Assembly: GCF_947498635.1 (NCBI RefSeq)
Contig: NZ_CANMKV010000010.1
Location: 62,001 to 126,000 of the forward strand
From: an uncultured Microbulbifer sp.
Lineage (GTDB): Bacteria > Pseudomonadota > Gammaproteobacteria > Pseudomonadales > Cellvibrionaceae
Direction of reading: 5' to 3'
Length of the DNA: 64,000 nt
Of this stretch, positions 1 to 7,636 are shown piece by piece. A program made the position numbers and the translations under genes. Every line of letters begins with the position of its first letter. The first letter of the stretch is position 1. The notes beneath the pieces were generated by a model. It was not told the origin of the DNA. It worked only from the letters and a program-made list of their open reading frames with translations, and ran no database searches.

Positions 1-1
1 T

Positions 2-430
2 CTGCGCCAATCGTTGCGAATGATTGATGATGTGGCGCAAATTTACGGAGTGCAGCCGTCCCTGGTCGTGCGTTGGCGCTTGTTCAAAAAGGTGCTTGCG
101 CTGGTGGCTTACAGTGGAGCCAGTGAATATGCGATTAGTGAAATGTGGCCGGATCTGGTGGGCGACAGTTTAATTGGTACGGTGTCAGCACGCCTAGGCC
201 AGGGCGTTGGGGCGAGCTTGTTTGTGGCGCGTATCGGGCTTGCCGCTATGCAGAGTTGTAGGCCTGTCCCCTTTGCTGAAAAGCGCCGCCCAAGGCTGTC
301 TGCGTTGATATCACGGATTGGGGCAGGGTTGAAGGAGCGTATGCCGGAAGTCTTTTCGATGGTGGGCTTCAATCGCCGAACAGTTAACTCTCCGTCTAAA
401 CCAGAAGTGAAATATTCACGTAAGGGTTAA
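2..430 (+). CDS. DUF697 / YcjF-like membrane protein, 3' part
   Basis: The reading frame is open at the window edge, so only the last 142 residues are visible and the start lies outside. The segment around ARIGLAAMQSCRPVPF matches the conserved C-terminal block of DUF697 proteins (YcjF and related inner-membrane proteins, usually next to a YcjX-type GTPase). The tail ends in a basic stretch. The function of the family is not settled; in some bacteria it belongs to the sigma-32/phage-shock linked ycjXF pair. The call rests on one short conserved block, so moderate confidence. The partner GTPase gene, if present, must lie upstream of the window. Confidence 0.6.
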   Translation: MRQSLRMIDDVAQIYGVQPSLVVRWRLFKKVLALVAYSGASEYAISEMWPDLVGDSLIGTVSARLGQGVGASLFVARIGLAAMQSCRPVPFAEKRRPRLSALISRIGAGLKERMPEVFSMVGFNRRTVNSPSKPEVKYSRKG

Positions 431-445
431 TTTCACCAGGAGGAG

Positions 446-468
446 GGGCCCGCTGAGTATGCGGGCCC
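446..468. terminator. GC-rich hairpin between convergent genes
   Basis: Positions 446-453 (GGGCCCGC) pair perfectly with 461-468 around a 7-nt loop. There is no T run on either side, so this may be a weak or factor-assisted terminator between two convergent genes. Confidence 0.4.
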
Positions 469-492
469 TAGGGACCTTTGTGAGATCACGGC

Positions 493-1005
493 TTATTGAA
501 ACTGCTTTTTCATTAATAGGCGCGTATGGTGGCGGTCCACCAACTGTGCCAGGGTGGTGAAGCGGCGTTTGATGAAAGGTGCGGGGTTGTTATTTCCCGT
601 ATCATCCCGATATTCAACCCCGGAGCGGACATGTTGTAGCTCTCGGGTTAACTCATTGATCGCCATAAAGATGTCTTGGGTGTCATCCTGGCTGTGAAAA
701 ATGTAAGTGTTATTGGTGTCTACCAAGTACTCATTGCATTCATTCAGCCATTCGGATCGCTGCTCAAGAAAGCGGATTGTATTGCGAATGCCCCCCTTAT
801 ACTCGGGGTTGAAGTGTTCATTAACATACTTGCCCAGGCTGCGCATGCCCGAGCCGACAAATTGTTCCACCACACTGCTGCAATACTCTTCTGTGAGATA
901 AGAAGGGTGGGTTTTGGCGCTGCTCGAGGTGCTTGCAATCAGCAGAGACAGAAGCCCCAGGGCTCGTAAAATGGCTGAAGTAGGAGAGTTCATTGTCTTG
1001 CCCAT
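493..1005 (-). CDS. Exported protein of unknown function
   Basis: A 170-residue protein with a clear signal peptide: a basic start, a hydrophobic core (about residues 12-28) and a small-residue cleavage region around STSSSAKT. The mature part is hydrophilic and largely helical, has two cysteines (EYCSSV and LNECNEY) that could form a disulfide in the periplasm, and lacks any motif I recognise. A second in-frame Met four codons in (993) is an equally possible start. It is a single gene converging on the DUF697 gene. I do not recognise the family and assign no function. Confidence 0.65.
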   Translation of the reverse strand: MGKTMNSPTSAILRALGLLSLLIASTSSSAKTHPSYLTEEYCSSVVEQFVGSGMRSLGKYVNEHFNPEYKGGIRNTIRFLEQRSEWLNECNEYLVDTNNTYIFHSQDDTQDIFMAINELTRELQHVRSGVEYRDDTGNNNPAPFIKRRFTTLAQLVDRHHTRLLMKKQFQ

Positions 1006-1234
1006 GCGTTACTCTTTTCAGTGGCCGTTATTCTATCCGCCAAACTTGCTCAGTTGTTTTAACTCTTTGATTGGCGAAGCATTTTTTGTGACAGTTATCA
1101 CATGAATATCGAAGAGGTGAAAAAGTGTCAACGGTTATTAAGTGCGGAATGACAGCTTTGACGCAAAATGCGTGATGTAGGGATTATGACTTTCGATATT
1201 TGTCCGGAAACTAAATTAGAGATTGAGGTTTGCT

Positions 1235-2593
1235 TTGGCAGAATTTGCATTTGACCTTTTTGTGATTGGGGCGGGCTCTGGTGGTGTGCGAGCCGCGCGA
1301 ATGGCTGCGGCTCAGGGGATGAAGGTGGCTGTGGCCGAAGACCGTTATATGGGCGGCACTTGCGTTAATGTGGGCTGTGTCCCCAAAAAATTATTTGTCT
1401 ATGCCAGTGGCTTTAGTGAAGACTTTAGCGATGCCAAAGCGTATGGCTGGGAAGCTCCTGTTGCGGAGTTTAACTGGCCAACATTACGTGATAACAATGC
1501 TAAGGAAATAACCCGGCTTAATAATATTTACCGCAATCTGTTGGTAAATTCCGGTGTAACAGTTTTTGATGGGCGGGCCAAGGTCACAGGTGCTAACACC
1601 GTGGTGGTAAATGAGCGTGAATATACTGCCCAGAGAATGTTGGTCGCCACAGGTGGCTGGCCTTTTGTTCCTGATATTCCGGGTAAAGAATTTATTTTGA
1701 CCTCTAACGATGTATTTTCCATGGAGGCTTTCCCGAAACGCGTACTGGTTGTTGGAGGTGGGTATATCGCGGTTGAGTTTGCGGGGATATTTGCCGGCTT
1801 GGGGGCTGAAACCCACCTCTCTTATCGCCGGGAACTATTCCTGCGAGGTTTTGATCGTGATATTCGCCATTTTGTCCGCGATGAAATGGTTAAGAAAAAT
1901 ATCGATTTAAAATTTAATCATCAGGTGAGTGCCATTGAGAAATTGCAGGATGGTAGTTTTCTTGTGCATGCGGGGGATGGTTCCAGCTTGAATGTGGATA
2001 TGGTCCTCTATGCAACTGGGCGAGTTGCGAATACTGAAGGGCTTGGCCTGAAAGAGCGGGGAGTGGTGCTGCACAGGGATGGCACCATCTCTGTTGATGA
2101 TAATTTCCGCACCAACATTCACTCCATTTACGCGCTTGGGGATGTTACTGGTGAGCCGCAGTTGACACCCGTGGCCCTTGCGGAGGCGATGGCTTTGGTG
2201 AAACACTGGCGTACGGGAAATACAGCCGAAATTGATTACAACAATATCCCGACGGCGGTATTTTGCCAGCCAAATATTGGCACGGTAGGGCTCTCTGAAG
2301 AGGAGGCTAGAGATTCTGGAATCTCTGTCACTGTTTATAAATCAGAGTTTCGCCCGATGCGCCACACAGTGAGTGGTAATACCGAGCGGACACTGATGAA
2401 ACTGGTGGTAGATGCCGAGACCGATAAGGTGATTGGCGTTCACATGGTTGGTGATGATGCCGGTGAGATTATCCAGGGTTTGGCTGTGGCCTTGAAGGCG
2501 GGCGCCACCAAGCAAACGTTTGATGAGACAATTGGCATTCATCCAACAGCCGCTGAGGAATTTGTCACAATGCGTACGCCCGTAGGTGGATAG
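1235..2593 (+). CDS. gor: Glutathione-disulfide reductase
   Basis: NADPH-dependent FAD enzyme that reduces oxidised glutathione to GSH in the cytoplasm. The 452-residue product begins with the FAD dinucleotide motif (GAGSGG, residues 12-17) and carries the redox-active disulfide GGTCVNVGC (Cys43, Cys48), a central NADPH motif [10 protein letters not shown] followed by the two Arg typical of NADPH preference, the second FAD motif with ALGDVTG, and the C-terminal catalytic HPTAAEE (His436, Glu441). The start chosen is TTG at 1235, preceded by GAGG at the right distance; an upstream in-frame TTG at 1223 is less likely because that GAGG lies inside it. Single gene, convergent with hpf. Confidence 0.95.
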   Translation: MAEFAFDLFVIGAGSGGVRAARMAAAQGMKVAVAEDRYMGGTCVNVGCVPKKLFVYASGFSEDFSDAKAYGWEAPVAEFNWPTLRDNNAKEITRLNNIYRNLLVNSGVTVFDGRAKVTGANTVVVNEREYTAQRMLVATGGWPFVPDIPGKEFILTSNDVFSMEAFPKRVLVVGGGYIAVEFAGIFAGLGAETHLSYRRELFLRGFDRDIRHFVRDEMVKKNIDLKFNHQVSAIEKLQDGSFLVHAGDGSSLNVDMVLYATGRVANTEGLGLKERGVVLHRDGTISVDDNFRTNIHSIYALGDVTGEPQLTPVALAEAMALVKHWRTGNTAEIDYNNIPTAVFCQPNIGTVGLSEEEARDSGISVTVYKSEFRPMRHTVSGNTERTLMKLVVDAETDKVIGVHMVGDDAGEIIQGLAVALKAGATKQTFDETIGIHPTAAEEFVTMRTPVGG

Positions 2594-2723
2594 TTTGCGG
2601 CTTATAACCCCTGCCTTGCAGATTGCTTCAGTCGCCTTTGGGGTTGATGGGTTTTTTCGTTTGGAGAGACCTGGAATGTAATAGGGGTTATTCACGAACT
2701 GCCTACATTATCGGGGCTCAAGT

Positions 2724-2749
2724 AAAAACGGCGCATTTGCGCCGTTTTT
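2724..2749. terminator. Bidirectional intrinsic terminator (gor / hpf)
   Basis: A perfect 12-bp stem (2724-2735 with 2738-2749) has a core ACGGCGCA and A/T runs on both sides, so it can end transcription from both convergent genes. Confidence 0.85.
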
Positions 2750-2773
2750 GTGATTTGCTCGCTAATTTAGTTC

Positions 2774-3133
2774 TTACTCCTCCACGGTCTCCTCGGCTTC
2801 ACAAAGTGCTTGGTGTCGCTGCGCTTTTTTGCGTTCGCTACGCTCTTTCAGGCAGCGTTCTGCTGAAGCAAATGTGTCATTAACAGCCCGGTGTATAGAT
2901 TCGTTTTCATTACTGATGGTCACTGGATTGCCGCTGATGGCCAGTTCGAGGGAGGCTTTAAATTGTTTGCCTTTGCTTTTGTGCTGGTGGGGAGCTTCTA
3001 GAACTACACGGCTGTGTATGATTTCGCCACAATAACGTTCCAGTTTGTGTAACTTTCTAGATACCGTGTCTGATAGGGCGGCGGATTTGTCGATATCGCG
3101 GAACACAATGTTATCGTTGGACGCTGATTTCAT
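2774..3133 (-). CDS. hpf: HPF/RaiA-family ribosome hibernation factor
   Basis: A 119-residue protein of the sigma-54 modulation / S30EA family, which binds the 30S decoding region and stabilises inactive ribosomes in slow growth. The family pattern is visible: an N-terminal strand, a helix with SRKLHKLERYCGEII, then the strand pair RVVLEAPHQHKSKGKQFKASLEL, and a basic C-terminal helix rich in Lys/Arg. It is the short form, without the long dimerisation domain. ATG at 3133 is preferred over an upstream GTG/ATG because GGAGG lies nine bases before it. It stands alone, not in the rpoN operon where classical hpf is found, so the symbol is by family and the exact paralogue is uncertain. Confidence 0.8.
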   Translation of the reverse strand: MKSASNDNIVFRDIDKSAALSDTVSRKLHKLERYCGEIIHSRVVLEAPHQHKSKGKQFKASLELAISGNPVTISNENESIHRAVNDTFASAERCLKERSERKKAQRHQALCEAEETVEE

Positions 3134-3579
3134 AGGTAAATACCTCCGGTTATAGGAAACCATGCAGGCCGCTTTTGCGGTTTGCTAATAAAGAAGGTAG
3201 GGCGCCCTAAAGGGAGGGGTCGAGACCGCAGTAGAATCGCCGATTCACCAGGAGCGCAACGAATATTGCTGTCGGAACAGCTCTGGGTGTTTTACGTCCG
3301 GGTCGGGTTTCCGCTGTGTCTAGCGATCGTCTCCCTGTTACCCATAATGCTTCCGCTAAAAAAAAAATCAAGCGCTATCACTGGAAAATGTCACAGAAAA
3401 TTCGCTGAAGAGTCATTAAGGCGACTTTCATTGCCAAGTTTTGGTGTCGGATTGATCGAATGGGTACAAAGGGTGGACGAGAGGTCATTGCTCGCGAGCT
3501 CAGCACTGCGTAAAATTAACGTTGCTGTACTGGGGGTTTGGGAAGCTTGAACAAAAAACAACCTCTGGGCTTTTATCTT
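3134..3579. other. Intergenic region between divergent genes
   Basis: About 445 bases between hpf and the coiled-coil gene. Apart from a plausible sigma-70 promoter at 3488-3516 I see no RNA gene, no strong hairpin, and no reading frame with a ribosome site and family resemblance. Confidence 0.5.
3488..3516 (+). promoter_or_regulatory. Sigma-70 type promoter for the coiled-coil gene
   Basis: TTGCTC at 3488-3493 and TAAAAT at 3511-3516 are spaced by exactly 17 bases. A start near 3523 would give a short leader to the gene at 3580. Confidence 0.5.
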
Positions 3580-4608
3580 ATGAGTGTCGAAAAATCGAGA
3601 AATGGGTTCTGGACAATGGCGGTAAAGCGGTACTGCTCGCTCTTCTTGGCGGGCCTGGTAGTTTTTGGCGGGGCGGTTGCGCAGGCGCAATCCGCTCTCA
3701 ATGTGGAAAAAAACCGACTGGCACGTCTGGAGCAGTCTCTGGAAAACAGGCAGGTTGAGCTGGAGGATATCGAGAACGAGCTGCTCTCGTATGAGTACAA
3801 GCTTGAGCGAGCGCAGGAATCTCTTAATGAGTTGCGCAAGGAGTATGAGGAGAGTCGCGTTGAGCTCGAAGAGGCCCGTCGGTTACATGAATCTAATGGA
3901 ACCTCGGACTCTGAACGCCGCCTGACCAAGGCTAAGCACAGTTTTGCTATGGCAGAGCGAGGTGTGGATAGCCGCAGTCGCCGCTTGGAGTTTATTCAGG
4001 CAAACCATGAGGAGCTTCTGTCAAAGCTTGGGGCGGAGAGGCAGGCAATCGCCGAAACCAAGACTAAGATCTCTGCTCAGCAGGATAAGATTGGCGAAGT
4101 GGTGGATTCTATGGTCGCCAAGGCGGAGGCTTCTGAAAGGCGTGCCGCACTGGCTAGAAAAGCAAGGGCTGAGAAGCCTAAGCCTCCGAAATTAAAGACT
4201 GCGGCAATAGAAAAGCCGAAGAAGCGTGAGGTTCCACCCGAGCCAGCCCCGACTGTTGAGACGCAAATTGATCCAGAGCTACTCGCTTACGTGAAGCGTG
4301 AGCAAAAACGCCTGGATAACTTGCTTTCAGATAAAAACGGGGAAAACAAGCAGACTTTCCGTAATTTGATGCTTAAGCCCTCTGGCGGAGAGCGCTTGTC
4401 TTTTGAGTTCCTGGGAAAAAATCAATATCGGTTGGTGGCGACTGTTGAAGCTGGCCGTCAGACATACAAGATCAACACCTGGAAGTTTCGTCGTACGATT
4501 CCCGCCGAGGATGACGGTACCCGTTATGTTTTCGTCTTTGATGCACGCCGACTTTCGCGCCCCCGTTTAGTGATGTACCCAGAGTACGCTTTAGATGCCT
4601 TAAAATAG
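3580..4608 (+). CDS. Exported coiled-coil protein of unknown function
   Basis: A roughly 342-residue protein with an N-terminal hydrophobic signal segment (CSLFLAGLVVFGGAVAQAQ) after a basic stretch. Next come about 180 residues of heptad-like, Glu/Lys/Leu-rich coiled coil, a Pro/Lys-rich linker (AEKPKPPKLKTA) and a compact C-terminal domain of about 100 residues with beta-strand character. It probably acts in the periplasm or at the envelope; the architecture recalls envelope scaffold or TolA-like proteins but I see no diagnostic motif. The start is uncertain: ATG 3580 keeps a longer basic leader, ATG 3616 gives a standard signal peptide, and TTG 3538 is also open. A strong terminator follows. 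Confidence 0.7.
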   Translation: MSVEKSRNGFWTMAVKRYCSLFLAGLVVFGGAVAQAQSALNVEKNRLARLEQSLENRQVELEDIENELLSYEYKLERAQESLNELRKEYEESRVELEEARRLHESNGTSDSERRLTKAKHSFAMAERGVDSRSRRLEFIQANHEELLSKLGAERQAIAETKTKISAQQDKIGEVVDSMVAKAEASERRAALARKARAEKPKPPKLKTAAIEKPKKREVPPEPAPTVETQIDPELLAYVKREQKRLDNLLSDKNGENKQTFRNLMLKPSGGERLSFEFLGKNQYRLVATVEAGRQTYKINTWKFRRTIPAEDDGTRYVFVFDARRLSRPRLVMYPEYALDALK

Positions 4609-4617
4609 AACGCTTTG

Positions 4618-4641
4618 AGCCCGCTTAATGCGGGCTTTTTT
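4618..4641 (+). terminator. Intrinsic terminator
   Basis: AGCCCGC at 4618-4624 pairs with GCGGGCT at 4630-4636 and is followed by a T run to 4641. It ends the coiled-coil gene. Confidence 0.85.
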
Positions 4642-4654
4642 ATGTTTTGTGGCG

Positions 4655-5239
4655 TTATCTTTCACAAAGGGCAGCTTCGAGTAGGGGGTGGTAATGACTG
4701 CTCTGAGGTTTTGGAGTGCTCTCGTAAAGAGTGATGTTTTCAACTGATATCGAAAAGTCCAGCCTGAACGGTGAGGATTGTTCAAACCCTTCTTTGCTGC
4801 GTGCTAGGGTGATATGTGGCCGGTAAGTCCGCTTTTCAGGTGTTATACCTAACACGCCAATAATTCGGTTACAGTTTTGGTGGAGCTCCAGCAGGCTGGG
4901 ATTGGTCGCCAGTTCCACGACAAGGGCTTTCGGGTTGCGCCTAGGGAATGGATTCAATGAGTAAATCAATCCCTGAAACCTGGGTTTTTTTTGCGCGAGC
5001 GCAATAAGGCCTTGCCTAAGGGGTGGAATTATTTCTCTTGGGGTGTTCCCCAGAAACGCGAGTGTTAGGTGCCGATTAGCTGGAGTGGTCCAGCGAAGAT
5101 GGTCGCTTTTTATGTTCTCTAGTTGTTTTTGGTAACGCTTTATTAAGTTGTCGAGGAATTCCTGTGTTTTTTTGTCAGGCCTCACGCCAATAAATAAGCG
5201 GGAAGTAGTTTGTCCTGACGGTTTCTCTTCTTTTTGCAT
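4655..5239 (-). CDS. thpR: RNA 2',3'-cyclic phosphodiesterase (2H family)
   Basis: A 194-residue 2H phosphoesterase of the LigT/ThpR family, which hydrolyses RNA 2',3'-cyclic phosphates to 2'-phosphates and can ligate tRNA halves in vitro. Both signature HxTx motifs are present at the expected spacing: HLTL (His57-Thr59) and HITL (His142-Thr144). The N-terminal RLFIGVRPD strand is also typical. The start is ATG 5239 with GGAAGAAG upstream. The gene is divergent from ibpA across a 147-bp region. The assignment is firm; the in vivo substrate is not known for the family. Confidence 0.88.
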   Translation of the reverse strand: MQKEEKPSGQTTSRLFIGVRPDKKTQEFLDNLIKRYQKQLENIKSDHLRWTTPANRHLTLAFLGNTPREIIPPLRQGLIALAQKKPRFQGLIYSLNPFPRRNPKALVVELATNPSLLELHQNCNRIIGVLGITPEKRTYRPHITLARSKEGFEQSSPFRLDFSISVENITLYESTPKPQSSHYHPLLEAALCER

Positions 5240-5255
5240 TTTTCTTCTTCCACGC

Positions 5256-5283
5256 CTTGAAATTTTTGTGGTCGTCCTTATCT
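5256..5283 (+). promoter_or_regulatory. Sigma-32 heat-shock promoter of ibpA
   Basis: CTTGAAA at 5256-5262 is the exact sigma-32 -35 consensus. CCTTATCT at 5276-5283 matches CCCCATNT except at two bases, and the spacing is 13. A start near 5290 leaves a leader of about 95 bases. Confidence 0.75.
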
Positions 5284-5330
5284 CTGGAGTGCGGGTGGTA
5301 GCTTAAAGCGAAAAGTGCCGCCGCTGGTAA

Positions 5331-5389
5331 TGCTCGGGCTTAATGGCGAGCAGAATTTAATATTGCTCTGAATTGAGGATATAACAATG
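5331..5389 (+). promoter_or_regulatory. ROSE-like RNA thermometer in the ibpA leader
   Basis: The conserved ROSE anti-Shine-Dalgarno TTGCT (5363-5367) faces AGGA (5376-5379), seven bases before the ATG. Pairing is C-G, U-A, C-G, a central G-G, U-A, then a bulged U and three A/U pairs, which is the ROSE pattern. An upstream hairpin (5331-5336 with 5347-5352) fits the multi-stem architecture of these elements. Melting at heat shock would free the ribosome site. Confidence 0.7.
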
Positions 5390-5878
5390 CGTAATTTTGA
5401 TTTTTCCCCTTTATACCGTTCCGCAATTGGCTTTGACCGTATGGCCAGCTTACTGGATGCAATGAGCACCAGCGAGCAGAAACAGCCTTCCTACCCCCCT
5501 TACGATATAGAATTGACCGGTGAGGATAGCTATAGGATTACAATGGCAGTGGCGGGTTTCGAGCAGTCTGAGCTCGACATTCAGGTAGAGCAAAACCGCC
5601 TCACCGTAAATGGAAAGAAGCCTGAAGATCCTGCGCAAAGAAACTTTTTGCATAGAGGGATCGCTGCGAGAAATTTTGAGCGGCGCTTTCAGTTGGCAGA
5701 TCATGTAAAAGTGACCGATGCGAAACTTGCCAATGGCTTGCTTCACATTGAGCTGGTACGAGAAATACCAGAGGCAATGAAGTCGCGTAAAATAGAAATT
5801 AGCGAAGGTAAGTTGCTGCATCACAATGAAGCTGTGAAGGACGAAGCCGATAAAAAGTCGGATTCGGTAGCCGCATAA
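5387..5878 (+). CDS. ibpA: Small heat-shock protein, Hsp20/IbpA family
   Basis: A 163-residue ATP-independent holdase that coats unfolding proteins for later refolding. The N-terminus (MRNFDFSPLYRSAIGFDRM) is that of IbpA. The alpha-crystallin domain spans about residues 38-130, with the strands PYDIELTGEDSYRITMAVAG and the end motif ANGLLHIEL. The C-terminal tail has SRKIEI as the I-x-I type anchor and then a charged extension longer than in E. coli IbpA. Control looks dual: a sigma-32 promoter at 5256-5283 and a ROSE-like thermometer over the ribosome site. The methyltransferase gene follows after one base. Confidence 0.93.
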   Translation: MRNFDFSPLYRSAIGFDRMASLLDAMSTSEQKQPSYPPYDIELTGEDSYRITMAVAGFEQSELDIQVEQNRLTVNGKKPEDPAQRNFLHRGIAARNFERRFQLADHVKVTDAKLANGLLHIELVREIPEAMKSRKIEISEGKLLHHNEAVKDEADKKSDSVAA

Positions 5879-5879
5879 A

Positions 5880-6533
5880 TTGTCCCAAGCTTGCCCGCTG
5901 TGCCGCTATTCCGCGGCACAGTTTTACTATCGAGATAAGGTTCGCAGTTACTACCAATGTAACCGCTGCGCTCTGGTGTTTGTTCCCTCTGAGCATCACC
6001 TCTCTGCAAAAGAAGAGCATGCATATTACGACCTTCACGAGAACGGGATGGAAGATGAAGGCTATCACCGCTTCCTCAGTCGATGTGCTTCGCCCCTATT
6101 GAAAGAACTCTCGCCAGCGAGTGAAGGTTTGGACTTTGGTTGTGGACCAGCCCCACTATTAGCTCGTATTTTGATGGAAAACGGCCACAGAGTGGAATTG
6201 TTTGACCGTTATTATTTCCCAGAATATGGTGCCATTAAAAAAGACTACGACTTTATCGTGGCGACGGAAGTTGTAGAGCATTTGGCTGCCCCTGGAGATG
6301 AGTTGACAAGGCTTTGGCGGCAATTACGCCCTGGCGGTTTTATGGCACTGATGACAAAACTAGTTATTTCACCCGAGCGTTTTGCCAGTTGGCACTATAT
6401 TCGTGATCCAACACATATCTCCTTTTTCAGTGCAGAGACTTTACGTTGGCTCGCTCAGGAGTTGGGCGCTGAACTGCAGTTTGTCGACAGTGATGTTATC
6501 TTTCTAAAGAAATCAGGTGTTTACCCGGAATAA
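5880..6533 (+). CDS. Class I SAM-dependent methyltransferase with zinc ribbon
   Basis: A 217-residue protein starting with a four-cysteine zinc ribbon (CPLC at 5-8, CNRC at 27-30). A Rossmann methyltransferase domain follows: SAM-binding motif I as GLDFGCGPAP, the acidic FDRYYF strand, a degenerate motif IV region TEVVEHL, and the RPGGFMALMT strand. It resembles the Methyltransf_23 group often annotated as 2-polyprenyl-3-methyl-5-hydroxy-1,4-benzoquinol methyltransferase-like, but the substrate is unknown. The start is TTG at 5880, immediately after the ibpA stop, so translation may be coupled. The 3' end overlaps the convergent regulator gene by 21 bases. Confidence 0.75.
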   Translation: MSQACPLCRYSAAQFYYRDKVRSYYQCNRCALVFVPSEHHLSAKEEHAYYDLHENGMEDEGYHRFLSRCASPLLKELSPASEGLDFGCGPAPLLARILMENGHRVELFDRYYFPEYGAIKKDYDFIVATEVVEHLAAPGDELTRLWRQLRPGGFMALMTKLVISPERFASWHYIRDPTHISFFSAETLRWLAQELGAELQFVDSDVIFLKKSGVYPE

Positions 6534-7499
6534 CTTTGCTCTCACTGTGGCTCGGTACTCACTTGGGGTTGTGGACAGGAATTTTTTAAAGAGTGCCGTG
6601 AAGTGCCCCATGTCTTGGTAGCCCACTTTTTCCGCAATTTCATTAACGGATAAGTTGCTTGACTGCAAGAGTTCTCTAGCCATGTCCACTCGCACATTTT
6701 GCAAGTATTGCAGGGGGGTCTGTCCTGTCGCCAGTTTGAAGCGTCGATTAAAGGAGCGGACACTCATATCGAACATTTGCGCCACTTCGCTGAGGCGTAC
6801 TTCCGTATTGCAGTGTTCTTTCAGCCATGCCTGGGCTTGCACAATATCTTCGTCGGGGTGCAGGCGTACTGCCCCTTCAGAATAGGCGATTTCCTCGAAG
6901 GGTCTGCGGATCTCATGGGAGAAGTTTCGTTCTACATGGCTGGCAACTGCGGGTCCGTAGAGCTGGCGGATCATATGCACGGTGACGTCTGCGAGGGCAT
7001 TGACACTGGCGGCGCAAAAGAGCTTGTCCGCCTGAGTAATAAAGTACTGGCGTTTTAACTTGACTTCGGGGTAGTCAGCGCTAAAGCGGTCGAAATAATG
7101 CCAGTGCGTGGTGGCGGGTTTACCATTGAGTAGGCCCGCTTCTGCTAGGAAACAAACACCGGTTCCCACTGCGCTAATAGATGCTCCTAATTCAGCCTGA
7201 TCTCTCAGCCATTTCAGCAACGGTCCGCTGCGTTTTAAAGCGGGGCGAGGATTACGCCAAAGTGCTGGAATGTAGACTAGATCGCTGTTTGGCGTCTCGC
7301 TTAATGCCATATCGGGTTGAAAGGTGAAGCCGCAACGAGATTTCACGGGCTGCCCATCCATGCTGGCTGTCACTAGGCGCAGGGGCTCTGTTCGTCCTTC
7401 CACTCGCGCCCGGCTCTCGGCTCCGCGAAGCATCTCTAGGGGGAGTACTGTCCCGGTAGCTAACATTTGATCAATCAGAAGAAAGGTAACCGTACGCAT
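6513..7499 (-). CDS. GlxA-type transcriptional regulator (DJ-1/PfpI + AraC HTH)
   Basis: A 328-residue regulator. The N-terminal half is a class I amidotransferase-like fold with the nucleophile-elbow region AVGTGVCFLAEAGLL (Cys near 116), as in GlxA regulators; the domain is normally a non-catalytic effector sensor. The C-terminal ~100 residues form two AraC helix-turn-helix units (VRLSEVAQMFDMSVRSFNRRF and SVNEIAEKVGYQDMGHFTALF). ATG 7499 gives the standard family N-terminus; a start at 7601 would add 34 atypical residues. It is divergent from fabY over about 140 bases, which makes fabY a plausible target, though this is inference only. Confidence 0.85.
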   Translation of the reverse strand: MRTVTFLLIDQMLATGTVLPLEMLRGAESRARVEGRTEPLRLVTASMDGQPVKSRCGFTFQPDMALSETPNSDLVYIPALWRNPRPALKRSGPLLKWLRDQAELGASISAVGTGVCFLAEAGLLNGKPATTHWHYFDRFSADYPEVKLKRQYFITQADKLFCAASVNALADVTVHMIRQLYGPAVASHVERNFSHEIRRPFEEIAYSEGAVRLHPDEDIVQAQAWLKEHCNTEVRLSEVAQMFDMSVRSFNRRFKLATGQTPLQYLQNVRVDMARELLQSSNLSVNEIAEKVGYQDMGHFTALFKKFLSTTPSEYRATVRAKLFRVNT

Positions 7500-7636
7500 T
7501 ACATACTCGGGCGCGTTGGCGCCATTGGCTAAAACACTCAATTTTGCTGGCCAGTATGCCCATAACTGGGCGCAATCGCCAGCCCCTACACTCGCAGACA
7601 TCAAATTTATAGTGTTTAGCTTGGCTGGAGGTCAGG

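Noticed and set aside
1158-1187. TTGACG and GATTAT as a promoter of gor
   Set aside because: The -10 element is poor and the spacing is 18; not strong enough to list as a feature.
3182-3550. Open frame of 122 codons between hpf and the coiled-coil gene
   Set aside because: No ribosome site, odd composition, and it runs through the promoter at 3488-3516; no family resemblance.
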